A stretch of DNA of 64,000 nucleotides from Streptomyces scopuliridis RB72 (GTDB taxonomy: Bacteria > Actinomycetota > Actinomycetes > Streptomycetales > Streptomycetaceae), in NCBI RefSeq assembly GCF_000718095.1, contig NZ_JOEI01000016.1, forward strand, positions 1 through 64,000, given 5' to 3'. A model generated the notes under the pieces. That model saw nothing but the letters and a program-made list of their open reading frames with translations, had not been told where the DNA came from and searched no databases. The position numbers were made by a program, and so were the translations under genes. Shown one piece after another: positions 1 through 8,004 of this stretch (its first letter is position 1; the number at the start of each line of letters is the position of its first letter).

Positions 1-2
1 TC

Positions 3-434
3 GAATACACCCACTTCGACCTGCTCGTGGCCCGCACGGGCCCGGACGGCGCCCGCTACGAGTTCGCCCACGACGCGGAGCTGCGCTTGACGCAGGTCAC
101 CAACCCGCAGGGCCTGACATGGTCGTACACCTATGACCCGGCCGGCCGGCTGATCTCCGAAACCGACTTCGATCAGTACACGCAGCCGGCCGACGGCCGC
201 ACCAGCGCGTATGCGTACGACGCGCTGGGCCGCCGAACCCGCCGAGTCACCCCCACAGGCCGGCTCACCACCTATGGCTACGACCACCCAGGCGCGGGTG
301 CCTGCGCCGGAATCCGTGCGGATCAGCGTCCGCTGCCCTCGCCGGTACCCTTTCGAGGCCCTCGCGCCCCCTCGTCTGTCGCCGAATTCCCGCTTTTGTC
401 GCCGGCCCCCTGCGGATTCGTCCGTGATCGGTAA
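3..434 (+). pseudogene. Rhs/YD-repeat protein fragment (left edge, broken)
   Basis: The reading frame enters from the left edge and shows typical YD repeats (SYTYDPAGRL, YAYDALGRR, LTTYGYD) to about base 284. After that the protein becomes unrelated Pro/Arg-rich sequence and stops at 434. Bases 188-284 match 10681-10777, inside the large Rhs gene, at about 94 of 97 positions, and the match stops abruptly at the same codon. This is a 3'-truncated Rhs gene or an orphan recombination tip rather than a working toxin. No RHS core C-terminus, toxin domain or immunity gene follows. Whether the N-terminal part is intact cannot be judged from this window. Confidence 0.75.
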
Positions 435-512
435 CAGAGGGATCTTGTACGGGCGTTCGTATGTCTTCATGGGTGCACGGCATCGGCGGAGACAGCAAAG
501 GGGCGGGCGGAC

Positions 513-1295
513 ATGGCAAGGCACAAGGGAAGGGGATGGCACGGCCGGCTTCTCGCGGCGGCGCTCGGGGTGACAACGTTGGCCGCTGCCGCCTCAGTGT
601 GGACCGCGCAGGCCGACCCCGTCGGAGGGCGGCAGCCGCAAGCACGTGTCTCAACGCCGGACGCCCCGCCCCAGGACCGGACAGTGGCCAAGGTGGCGGC
701 GGACATCGCGCATGCCTCGGACCGCGGCGCCCAGGGCGTCAACATCACCATCGACGACGGACCGGACCCGGTCTGGACGCCGCAGGTGCTGCAACTGCTG
801 AAGGACAGCGGTACGAAGGCTACGTTCTGCATGGTGGGCACGCAGGCCGAGGCGTACCCGGACCTGGTCAAGGCAGTCGTGGCGGCCGGGCACCGGCTGT
901 GCAACCACACGGTCTCGCACGACACCACCATGGACACCAAGTCCGAGGCCTACCAGTCCCAGCAGATCCTGGATGCCGAACGCATGATCACCAAGGCGTC
1001 CGGAGGCGTCCGGCCGCAGTATTACCGGGCCCCGGGCGGTGCTTTCACCCCGTACAGCCGGCAGCTCGCCGCGTCCCGGGGGATGCGGCCGCTGGGCTGG
1101 AACGTCGACTCCAGAGACTTCGAGCGTCCCGGCGTGGACACCATGGTCGCCACCGTCAAGAGGGAGATCTCCGACGGGCCGACCGTTCTCTTCCACGACG
1201 CGGGAGGGGAGCGCTCCCAGACCGTGGCCGCGCTGCGCGAGGTGCTGCCCTGGCTAAGGCAGCAGGGGTACTCCTTCGGCTTCCCCGTGCGGTGA
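513..1295 (+). CDS. Secreted polysaccharide deacetylase (NodB/CE4 family)
   Basis: This 260-residue protein starts with basic residues and a hydrophobic stretch (about residues 10-33) typical of a Sec/Tat signal. The NodB homology domain follows, with its motifs in order: TIDDGP (about 79-84, catalytic base and metal Asp), NHTVSH (about 131-136, metal His pair), RAPGG (about 171), a DSRDF variant of the DxxDW motif, and LFHDAG near the C-terminus. CE4 enzymes are metal-dependent deacetylases of N-acetylated glycans such as peptidoglycan or chitin oligomers, acting outside the cell. The substrate cannot be read from the sequence. The ATG at 513 follows a G-rich Shine-Dalgarno stretch. The gene stands alone between the Rhs fragment and the first att-like copy. 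Confidence 0.88.
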   Translation: MARHKGRGWHGRLLAAALGVTTLAAAASVWTAQADPVGGRQPQARVSTPDAPPQDRTVAKVAADIAHASDRGAQGVNITIDDGPDPVWTPQVLQLLKDSGTKATFCMVGTQAEAYPDLVKAVVAAGHRLCNHTVSHDTTMDTKSEAYQSQQILDAERMITKASGGVRPQYYRAPGGAFTPYSRQLAASRGMRPLGWNVDSRDFERPGVDTMVATVKREISDGPTVLFHDAGGERSQTVAALREVLPWLRQQGYSFGFPVR

Positions 1296-1381
1296 GTGAG
1301 GCTCGCCCGCACCGACATCCAGACCCCCGGCACCAGCAGACAGACATGAACACTGAGATACAGCCCGGCGACCTTTGCCGA

Positions 1382-1418
1382 GGTGACGAAAATCGAACTC
1401 GCCCTCTGCGCTTGGGAA
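1382..1418 (-). repeat. att-like copy 1 of the tRNA-Gly(CCC) 3' end
   Basis: Thirty-seven bases match the 3' half of the tRNA at 19951-20024 (T arm through anticodon loop) with about four mismatches. The match ends at the anticodon loop, as do the other copies. It is the most diverged copy, so it is probably the oldest junction in the array. It lies in the same orientation as the intact tRNA. Confidence 0.7.
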
Positions 1419-1504
1419 TCAACGGGCACCAGGGCATCGATATGCTGCCTGACCCGCAAGAACCGGCTGATGCTCCGCTGAACCGACTGTCGTTGTGTCT
1501 CCCG

Positions 1505-1545
1505 TGTTGACCGCTCTTCACCGCCCCTACTGGCACCTTGTGGCA
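1505..1545 (+). repeat. Arm-like motif copy 1 next to att-like copy 1
   Basis: Begins GTTGACCGCTCTTCACCG and ends in a TGGCAC doublet. Related sequences recur at 6740, 14778 and 16423, the first and last of these at nearly the same distance (about 88 bases) from an att-like core. A repeated site at fixed spacing from a tRNA core is what integrase arm-binding sites look like. That role is inferred. Confidence 0.5.
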
Positions 1546-1794
1546 CGGCCGCAGCCGGTTCAGTCGCGTTACCCGGCCGTCTGACATATCCGAGCGCACC
1601 GGCCCGACGCGGCACCACCTCGTACTACTGGGTAAGCGCAGTGACGGTGGACAGAACGGAGACCTTGCCCTCAAGCGACTGGCTGTCACCGCTGCGGTGA
1701 CCGGCTGAGGCTCGTACAACCAATCGACGCTCCTGTCGGTCTTGTCCGGCGACGTCTGATCGACATCTGCCGCCGAACAGGACTGAAGGACTTG

Positions 1795-4206
1795 ATGAAC
1801 CCAGCCAGACGCACCATCGCCACCGCCTTGGTTCTGGTCACGGCAGGCGGAGTGCTCTACGCCACCGCCGTACCCGCCTCCGCGGTGGTGAGCTGCGCTT
1901 CCCCCGTCTTCAAACGGCAGTTCTTCGCGAACACGACGTTTTCGGGCACGCCGAAGAAGACGGACTGCGACTCCGCGATCGACCAGAACTGGGGCACGGG
2001 CGCACCCGTCTCCGGCGTACCGTCCAACAACTTCGGCGTGCGCTGGTCGGTGACACGCGACTTCGGCTCCGGCGGCCCCTTCACGTTCACGGCATCCGCC
2101 CAGGACGGCATACGGGTCTACCTCGACGATGTCCGCAAGATCGACCTGTGGAAGAACGTCTCCACTACCGTCAAGAAGACGGCCAACGTGACGATCCCCA
2201 GCGGCAAGCACACGCTCCGCGTCGACTTCGTCAACTGGACGGGCACCGCGAACGTCACGTACGCCTATACGCCGCGCACCTCCGCCGACGTTGACAAGGT
2301 CAAGCCGCTCACCCCGACGGGCGCGGTCGTCTCCTACGACACCGCCAAGGGGGCGGCCAAGCTCACCTGGTCCAGGAACAGGGAGATGGACCTCGCCAAC
2401 TACCGGGTTTACCGGCGGCTGAAGGGCTCGTCGTATGGCAGCAAGCCGCTCGCGACGACCACCGCCACGTCGTACACCGACAGCACTCTGCCGAAGACCG
2501 GCGCGGCCTACTACTACGAGGTGCGGGCCGTCGACAAGGCGGGCAACGTCTCCGGCGGCAGCGTCGACCAGCTCGTCGCCACCGTCGACAAGACGCCGCC
2601 CGCCGCACCGTTCGTCGAGTGGGACGCGTGCCCGGCCGACCAGCCCTACGCGGCCCCGCAGCTGGTCACCACCGCGGCGAACGCCGCCGACATCGCCTGG
2701 TACGAGATGCAGCGGCTCGACGCCGCCACGAACCGCTGGAGCACCGTCTACTCCGGCGCCAAGGGCGCGATCTGCGACACCGGCTATCCGGCCGACGGCA
2801 GCAAGGTCACCTACCGGGGCCGGGCCCGGGGCGCCGCCGGGAACTGGTCGGTGTACTCGGCCGCCACGACGTTCACCACCCCCGACCTGACCCCGCCGGC
2901 CGCCGTCGCGCGGCTCCGCGCCGAGTATCGGTCGGGCGTTCCGCATCTGCTGTGGTCGCCCGTCGCCGGGGCCGCCGCGTACCAGGTCCTCCAGTACGAC
3001 CCGGCGACCGGCGGCTATGGCGACGCCCTGCCCGGGAAAAGCACCACCACGCAGACCGACGTGGTGCCGCGCCAGACGGCCGCCGTCGCCGACAGCTACC
3101 GGTACGCGGTGCGCTCGGTGGACGCCAGGGGCAACGCCGCCACGCCGGTGGAAATCACGCTGAAGATGGCCGACCGGCCGGAAGCGATCCCCGCGTTCAA
3201 GACCACCGCCCACAGGTTCGATGAGGGCGTGATGGTCGAGTGGAGCAGCGTCGACCCGTGGATCGTCGACGAAAGGCCCCTTCCCACGTACAAGATCGTC
3301 CGCACCGACACCGTGACCGGCGAGACCAGCATCGTTGACAAGTGCAAGCCGTTCACCTCGCGGGACGAGCCGCTGGCGGACCCGGACACGTACTGGACCT
3401 GGGCGGACGACAACGCTCCCTTGTCCGCACGCAAGCAGGTCAATGGCACCTGCTGGGACGTCCAGGGCAAGTCGGAGACGACGTACGAGTACCGAGTCGT
3501 GACGACCGACCGGTACGGGCATGTCTCGCAGCCCGGCCCGGCCGCCACGGAGACCACCCCGGACACCGAGCGTCCCGCCCCGGTGCAGAACCTGACCGCG
3601 GAACGTGTCCAGCTTGGCGTCCGGCTGACCTGGACGCCGCCCGCCGATGCCGACGTCACCGGCTACCACGTGTGGCAGGGCATCACCGACCCGGACAGCG
3701 GCGAGACGGTCTGGAAGGAGAACTGCTGGACCGGCAGCTCCCTGGCCAGAACCGAGATGCTCTGCCCGACAGTCCCCGACGGCGCCACCCACGCCTACAA
3801 GGTGGCCGCCACGGACGACCGGCTTCAGTACGACGACGAGCCACTCGACGTCCTCCACCCCGCCGAGGTCTCGGTCACCCTGCCCGACACCCGGCCGCCG
3901 GGCTGGACGGAGACCGAGGTCCGTCAGGACCAGTACCCGGATCTGTACGTCGGCTGCTCCGAGAGCTCCGGCCTCGGGGACTGCTCCCGGTTCGCGAGCT
4001 ACCGCGTGGAGCGCTGGGACCCCGTCGCGGCCGCTTACGTCACCCTGGCCAAGAGCACGATGGATGGCACCGCGTTCTCCATGGACACCACGGTGCACGA
4101 GGACCGGCTCGGCCTGTACTACTACCGCGTCGTACGCCTGGACGCGTCGGGCGCCGAGGCCGTGACCCGGTCGACGGCGTACGGCATCTGGGACTCCTGG
4201 CTCTGA
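1795..4206 (+). CDS. Secreted PA14-like / fibronectin type III repeat protein
   Basis: The 803-residue protein has a clear signal peptide with an ASA cleavage site near residue 30. A PA14-like beta-barrel domain follows (about residues 35-160, with DGIRVYLDD and the IPSGKHTLRV pattern), then at least five fibronectin type III-like modules to the C-terminus, each starting near PxxPxxL and carrying the Y(R/K)V pattern. There is no membrane anchor or catalytic motif. PA14 domains usually bind carbohydrate, so an extracellular adhesin or carbohydrate-binding role is likely but unproven. ATG 1795 is chosen over TTG 1792 because the GAAGGA ribosome site ends four bases before it. It is the first cargo gene after att-like copy 1. 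Confidence 0.82.
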   Translation: MNPARRTIATALVLVTAGGVLYATAVPASAVVSCASPVFKRQFFANTTFSGTPKKTDCDSAIDQNWGTGAPVSGVPSNNFGVRWSVTRDFGSGGPFTFTASAQDGIRVYLDDVRKIDLWKNVSTTVKKTANVTIPSGKHTLRVDFVNWTGTANVTYAYTPRTSADVDKVKPLTPTGAVVSYDTAKGAAKLTWSRNREMDLANYRVYRRLKGSSYGSKPLATTTATSYTDSTLPKTGAAYYYEVRAVDKAGNVSGGSVDQLVATVDKTPPAAPFVEWDACPADQPYAAPQLVTTAANAADIAWYEMQRLDAATNRWSTVYSGAKGAICDTGYPADGSKVTYRGRARGAAGNWSVYSAATTFTTPDLTPPAAVARLRAEYRSGVPHLLWSPVAGAAAYQVLQYDPATGGYGDALPGKSTTTQTDVVPRQTAAVADSYRYAVRSVDARGNAATPVEITLKMADRPEAIPAFKTTAHRFDEGVMVEWSSVDPWIVDERPLPTYKIVRTDTVTGETSIVDKCKPFTSRDEPLADPDTYWTWADDNAPLSARKQVNGTCWDVQGKSETTYEYRVVTTDRYGHVSQPGPAATETTPDTERPAPVQNLTAERVQLGVRLTWTPPADADVTGYHVWQGITDPDSGETVWKENCWTGSSLARTEMLCPTVPDGATHAYKVAATDDRLQYDDEPLDVLHPAEVSVTLPDTRPPGWTETEVRQDQYPDLYVGCSESSGLGDCSRFASYRVERWDPVAAAYVTLAKSTMDGTAFSMDTTVHEDRLGLYYYRVVRLDASGAEAVTRSTAYGIWDSWL

Positions 4207-4328
4207 CCGGACGTGAGACGTAGGGAGGGGACCGGAGGATTCTTCGGGCCCCTCCCACACGCCCGTGAGCGTCAGCCCGACTGCCGCTTCCGCTTGGGCG
4301 GCCGCCACTCCACCAGCGAGCTGGTCTG

Positions 4329-4898
4329 GTGCATCTCGCGGCTCTGCGTGTCGTGGTGGAGGATCCGGGCAGCTCCGAGAGCGCCCTCCATGCCTGCCTG
4401 AAGAACCAGGAGTGGATCTTCGGTGGGGCCTACGTGGCCGAGTCGGCGGGCCGCCAGTACACCCCGGACACCATTCTCGACATTCCGCTGCTGCGTGGTG
4501 ATGGATCCCTGCACGTGGTGGAACTCAAGCGCGCCAACATCCAGAAGCTGATCATCCGGCCCAGCGGTCACCTCATGCTGGGTGCCCCGGCACACCATGC
4601 AGTCTCCCAGGCGCAGAACTACCTCCGAACCTTGGACGAGAGCCGCCAGACCATCCTTGCCCGGTACGGCATCGACACCCGGAGGGCCTCGGCGACTGTT
4701 GTGATCGGGCACCCGCAGTACGTGAGTGAGAGCATCACCCCCCATGAAGTCGCGGAAACGCTGAGGACCTACAACACGCACATGGCACGCATAGACGTGA
4801 TCACCTACGAGACCCTGCTGGAGTCGGCGGAGCGGATGCTGGCGCTCTCGTCGGCAGAGCAGGACCCCGACCCGATTGAGGGCCCACGGCATGAATGA
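4329..4898 (+). CDS. Shedu-like nuclease domain protein (DUF4263)
   Basis: The 189-residue protein matches the C-terminal SduA/DUF4263 pattern: an acidic start (ESALHACL), WIFGGAY, YTPDTILD (PD of a PD-(D/E)XK fold, about residues 44-51), VVELKRA (ExK, about residues 63-69), then the conserved HHAVSQAQNYL helix and VVIGHP. Shedu is a known single-protein anti-phage system whose C-terminal domain is a nuclease. This copy lacks the extra N-terminal domain of many members and uses a GTG start, and the upstream frame is open only to 4269, so it may be a compact form or an N-terminal truncation. Its end overlaps the next gene by eight bases, suggesting coupled translation. It sits in an att-flanked module, a usual place for defence genes. 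Confidence 0.72.
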   Translation: MHLAALRVVVEDPGSSESALHACLKNQEWIFGGAYVAESAGRQYTPDTILDIPLLRGDGSLHVVELKRANIQKLIIRPSGHLMLGAPAHHAVSQAQNYLRTLDESRQTILARYGIDTRRASATVVIGHPQYVSESITPHEVAETLRTYNTHMARIDVITYETLLESAERMLALSSAEQDPDPIEGPRHE

Positions 4899-5214
4899 CA
4901 ACCGTCCTGCGATTGAGCCGCTCCTGGCGCGGCTTTGCGGTGGCGCCATCACCGGCAAGGACTACGTCGGCTACTTCTTGAACGAGCACGGCGAGGAACT
5001 CGTGTTCGCCCAGCGCCGGGGTGACAAGACCGCCCGGCTCTGGCACAGCGACGCGGACTGGGAGATGTTCCGTGTCGGTGATCACTCGATACGGGTCGAC
5101 GGAGCCATGGACGGGATGATCACCGTCGACGACCTGATCATTGATCGACCGGAGGCTACATGGCTGTCCTCCTGTCTGGCAGCCTCCCGCCACCTGCGCC
5201 CGGGGCGGGGCTGA
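4891..5214 (+). CDS. Small protein coupled to the Shedu-like gene
   Basis: The predicted 107-residue protein begins MNDNRPAIEPLLARL and contains a segment with a beta-strand-like pattern (GYFLNEHGEELVFAQRR, then WEMFRVGDHSIRVDG). No signal peptide, membrane span or catalytic motif is visible and the family is not recognised. The ATG lies inside the end of the Shedu-like gene (ATGAATGA overlap), so the two are probably co-translated. Canonical Shedu works as one protein, so this could be an accessory or immunity-like partner, or simply a rider. Codon use and GC resemble the Shedu-like gene rather than the core chromosome. Confidence 0.6.
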   Translation: MNDNRPAIEPLLARLCGGAITGKDYVGYFLNEHGEELVFAQRRGDKTARLWHSDADWEMFRVGDHSIRVDGAMDGMITVDDLIIDRPEATWLSSCLAASRHLRPGRG

Positions 5215-5419
5215 CGCTCCCTGCTGCGCGGATCGCTCCTGAACGAACGCTTGGACAGGCTGCGAGGTACGGCCGTTGGTCACCGTAATAGCGACATAAC
5301 CCCTGCACACCGTCCGCCCGGTGCCGTTGGCCGCGGCCCTGCCTTGCGGTGCTTACAGAATCACCCACACTCCACCGGGGAGATCACGGGCCTTCGCGTC
5401 GGCGCCCAGGTCGCCCCGG

Positions 5420-5736
5420 TCACCGCAGCGCGGCCTTGGAGCCATCACGAGCGGGCTGATCACGTACGGCGCCCTCGGATGTGGTGAGGTGCATCGCGTC
5501 GAGCCGACCCAGCAAATAGCTCAGTCCCTGGGTACGCAATTGTGCTGATCTCATCCGGTCCATCCCCGGGTAGATCCAGCCCGCGACCACGAGCAGCGCC
5601 ACCAGGCCGAGTGCGACCAGTACTCACCAGTTCCCAAAACCCATTGGGCGACCTTGACCAGCAGCAACCCGACGATGATGGCCGCCGCTTTCATGACAGC
5701 ACCCGCTACTGACAGATACGCCGGCGCCGTGACCAT
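5420..5736 (-). pseudogene. Frameshifted two-TM membrane protein
   Basis: Read on the minus strand from 5736, the product has one hydrophobic helix (KAAAIIVGLLLVKVAQW). Near base 5625 the reading shifts frame. In the shifted frame a second helix (ALGLVALLVVAGWIY) follows, then a hydrophilic tail with SAQLRTQGLSYLLGRLDAM, ending at 5420. Joined, the two frames give a plausible protein of about 100 residues with two TM segments. A single small indel explains the break, so this is either a recent pseudogene or a sequencing error. Function is unknown. Confidence 0.5.
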
Positions 5737-5897
5737 CAGACCGAAAATCGCTGTTGTAACTCCAACGCCCTTACTCGCTGTAGTAGTTGGGCGCCCTGAA
5801 TTGTCAGCGGCGACCGATACCGTCGAAATGTTGCGCCGAGGAACGCCCGGCCCCGCCTGGGGCGCTCGCCCGCCCCCGCCTTCACCAGCGAGGTTTC

Positions 5898-6281
5898 GTG
5901 ACCTACGTTCGCCCCCACGTCCGCAGTGACGGAACGCCCGTCAAGGGCCACTACCGCCGTCAGCGTCCCCGCACCGCCGCCATGCCGACGACACCCCGAC
6001 GTACTGTCCCGCGCCGTGCTCTCGCGCCGAGGCCCCGCTCGGGCCCGACCGGGCCCACAACCTATGTCGCCCCTTACTTTAGGGCGGACGGCACCCGAGT
6101 ACGCGGGCACCGCCGGTCCATCAGTCCGCGCGGCGTCGCCGTGGTGGCGGGCACCGGGGGCGGACTTATCGTGCTGATCCTCGTGCTGCTGGCGTTGGCC
6201 GGCGGGCCTGGCGACAGCGCCAAGACACCGGTAAGGACAACGCCGTCGTGGTCCGCGTCGGCGCCGACCGGTCACAGATAG
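5898..6281 (+). CDS. Membrane-anchored protein with two RxDGTxVxGH repeats
   Basis: The 127-residue product contains two copies of a short repeat: TYVRPHVRSDGTPVKGHYRR at the start, and TYVAPYFRADGTRVRGHRRS about 55 residues later. A long hydrophobic span follows (about 20 residues ending LILVLLALAGG) and then a short polar tail. Similar DGTxVxGHxR motifs occur in uncharacterised streptomycete proteins. The function is not known. GTG 5898 is preferred because GCGAGG lies just before it and the reading frame upstream looks noncoding. The repeats are basic and would face the cytoplasm if the helix is a simple C-terminal anchor. Confidence 0.6.
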   Translation: MTYVRPHVRSDGTPVKGHYRRQRPRTAAMPTTPRRTVPRRALAPRPRSGPTGPTTYVAPYFRADGTRVRGHRRSISPRGVAVVAGTGGGLIVLILVLLALAGGPGDSAKTPVRTTPSWSASAPTGHR

Positions 6282-6570
6282 CCCTTGACGACACAGGAAC
6301 TTCGGACGGTTCCTCATCGCTCCGATCAGCACCGTCGCCGCACGTTCGCCCTCCGATGCAGACGAGACCACCTCGGCAAGCCGCTCTGCCCACCCGACGG
6401 CCGCACGCCTGCCGTGGCTGATGTCCAGGGCGGGCTTCCGGTCCCGCGCAGTGAGCTGCCGGTCCGTCTGTCGGCGGTAGGTGCGACGGGGTCCGCGCGG
6501 CGAGACATCAGCGCTATGAGTCTCTTACGGCACGGCACACGAATGGCTCGTACTGAAATGGTCTGGGTGG

Positions 6571-6605
6571 CAGATAAGCCCCGGGTCGCTGACCTGGGGC
6601 TTATC
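6571..6605. terminator. Hairpin adjoining att-like copy 2
   Basis: An 11-bp perfect stem (AGATAAGCCCC with its complement) continues through a GGTC/GACC inner stem around a three-base loop. It occupies the position of the terminator that follows the intact tRNA gene, but the outer stem sequence differs. It may therefore be the element's own terminator carried at the attachment site. Confidence 0.6.
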
Positions 6606-6608
6606 TAC

Positions 6609-6651
6609 GGAGCGGGTGACGAGAATCGAACTCATGCTCTGAGCTTGGGAA
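6609..6651 (-). repeat. att-like copy 2 of the tRNA-Gly(CCC) 3' end
   Basis: Forty-three bases match the tRNA from near its CCA end to the anticodon loop with two adjacent mismatches in the variable/T-stem region. As in the other copies the match ends at the anticodon loop and is followed by the TCAAC sequence seen also after copy 1. It separates the Shedu-like module from the Rhs module. Confidence 0.82.
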
Positions 6652-6739
6652 TCAACGGCGTTAGCGTTGGACATACGTGGCTGACCTGCGTAGACACCGG
6701 ATGAGGGTGTCGGGTCAGGGGCGTCGTCCCGGTACCTTT

Positions 6740-6781
6740 GTTGACCGCTGCTGACCGTGCTGAAGGGCATGGATGGGGCAC
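6740..6781 (+). repeat. Arm-like motif copy 2
   Basis: GTTGACCGCTGCTGACCG starts 89 bases after the end of att-like copy 2 and continues with a GAAGGGC and GATGGGGC pattern shared with the copy at 14778. It is a probable integrase arm site or other conserved end sequence of the inserted element. Confidence 0.5.
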
Positions 6782-6884
6782 GGGGCGGTCGGATGGCCTG
6801 CCTGACGAAACCGCTGTGTCGTGAAGTGCGTGGTGTCCTAGTGTGTTTCTGAGAGGCAACTGACGCTGTCGTAGGGGGGCCGGA

Positions 6885-7319
6885 GTGGCGACGGGGATGG
6901 CGCTTGCGGAGCGGATCGCTGAGCAGCGGGCGGGGCTGGGGGATCCGCGGGCGCTGGTCGGGGAGTTGCGGCGCGCTCTGGTACTGGTGCCGTTCCATGA
7001 CGGCGGCTTGTGGACCGCGGAGCTGAGCGGGGTGCGCTGGATCTGCGGGTTCACGGATGAGGGCGCGTTGGCCCGGTTCGCGCGGGCGCGGGACTCCGGC
7101 GACGGGTGGGCCACCGGCCGGGCGTGGGAGTTCGCCGAGCTGCGTGGGGCGCGGCTGCTGGACGAGATCATCCCGGCGATGGACGAGCCGGCCGGGGTCG
7201 CGATCAATATCGCGGATCCGGCCGGGGCGATGCTGTTTCCGCCGGTGGCAGGGATCGTGCCGGACGCGGTCGCCGTCGATGCCGGCGACACTCAAGGGGC
7301 GGGCGGGGCTGATGGGTGA
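6885..7319 (+). CDS. SseB-like N-terminal domain protein in the toxin cluster
   Basis: A 144-residue protein whose first 90 residues follow the SseB N-terminal pattern (LVLVPFHDGGLWTAELSG, then WICGFTDEGALARFA) and whose second half carries the GVAINIADPAG motif seen in the same family. No signal or membrane segment is present. In actinobacteria such proteins are often encoded next to ESX-like and Rhs toxin genes. A chaperone or adaptor role in type VII export is inferred from that context only. The next gene starts inside its stop (ATGGGTGA), so the two are coupled. The start is GTG 6885 after a G-rich Shine-Dalgarno. Confidence 0.65.
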   Translation: MATGMALAERIAEQRAGLGDPRALVGELRRALVLVPFHDGGLWTAELSGVRWICGFTDEGALARFARARDSGDGWATGRAWEFAELRGARLLDEIIPAMDEPAGVAINIADPAGAMLFPPVAGIVPDAVAVDAGDTQGAGGADG

Positions 7320-7959
7320 GGGCGCGGAGGACCTGAGGGTCGACAAGGAGAGTGTCCAGCGGATCACCAAGGGCCTCCGGGCGGCGGTGTCCGAGCTGCG
7401 GGATGTCGGCACGGGGACCGGGGCGGTGCTGGGCAAGGGGTTCTCGGGCATGTCGATGACCGGCATGGAGGCGGGGCATCACGGCCTCTCGGCCGACTTC
7501 GAGGACTACTGCGAGCGCTGGGAGTGGGGCGTACGGGCCCTGATCCAGGATGCCAATACCATCGCGGCGAAGCTCGGCCTGGCAGCGGGGATTCTCTGGG
7601 AGGAGGACCAGTACGTCGACGGCACGATGAAGATCGCGGTGAACGCTGCCGTCGGCAATCCGCACGCCTCCGAGGACGAGATCGTCAAGCAGAACTGGGG
7701 CGACGTACTCACCCCGGACTACCTGAGTCCGGACTACAGCGCGGAGTCGTTCCAGCAGGCGCGGGACGAAGCCGGGCAGACCTGGAAGGACACCAGTCGG
7801 GCGGTGCTGACCGAGGGCATGGGCGGACAGCGTACGAGCGCTCTGAACGACCTCGTCGGCGTCGACCAGGACGACTTCGACCGGGCGGTGGACAACACGT
7901 TCGGGCCGTCACCCGAGGAACGCGCCCGGCAACAGCAGCAGGGCGACGCGGGGAACTGA
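7312..7959 (+). CDS. ESX-like helical protein preceding the Rhs toxin
   Basis: The predicted 215-residue protein is largely helical. Residues 1-110 look like a two-helix ESX/WXG-like unit (VQRITKGLRAAVSELRDV, then a Trp-rich turn at CERWEWGVRAL), but no exact WxG motif is present. The C-terminal half is acidic and ends in a QQQQ tract. ATG 7312 overlaps the SseB-like stop by eight bases. An open frame upstream of this start exists in the same phase but is a shadow of the SseB-like gene. Together with its neighbours it suggests that the Rhs protein is handled by a type VII secretion route. No core ESX secretion genes are in the window. Confidence 0.65.
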   Translation: MGEGAEDLRVDKESVQRITKGLRAAVSELRDVGTGTGAVLGKGFSGMSMTGMEAGHHGLSADFEDYCERWEWGVRALIQDANTIAAKLGLAAGILWEEDQYVDGTMKIAVNAAVGNPHASEDEIVKQNWGDVLTPDYLSPDYSAESFQQARDEAGQTWKDTSRAVLTEGMGGQRTSALNDLVGVDQDDFDRAVDNTFGPSPEERARQQQQGDAGN

Positions 7960-8004
7960 TCCAGAGGCAATGACCGATCCAGAGGCAACGGGGGAGAACT
8001 GGCA

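Larger units (their letters stand above)
1296..1794. other. Noncoding gap with the most diverged att-like copy
   Basis: About 500 bases without a convincing gene. It contains a decayed copy of the tRNA-Gly 3' end (1382-1418) and, 87 bases further on, the first arm-like motif (1505-1545). Both are listed separately. The rest shows no clear coding pattern, and the promoter of the downstream secreted protein should lie in its right half. Confidence 0.6.

Noticed and set aside
461..1510. Long open frame overlapping the polysaccharide deacetylase gene in another phase
   Set aside because: Composition is Arg/Gly/His-rich shadow sequence; the deacetylase motifs are all in the frame starting at 513. 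Its tail reads through the att-like copy.
1156..4308. Minus-strand frame of about 1050 codons opposite the FN3 protein
   Set aside because: Gly/Arg/Val-rich shadow; the plus strand has a signal peptide, a PA14-like domain and FN3 repeats.
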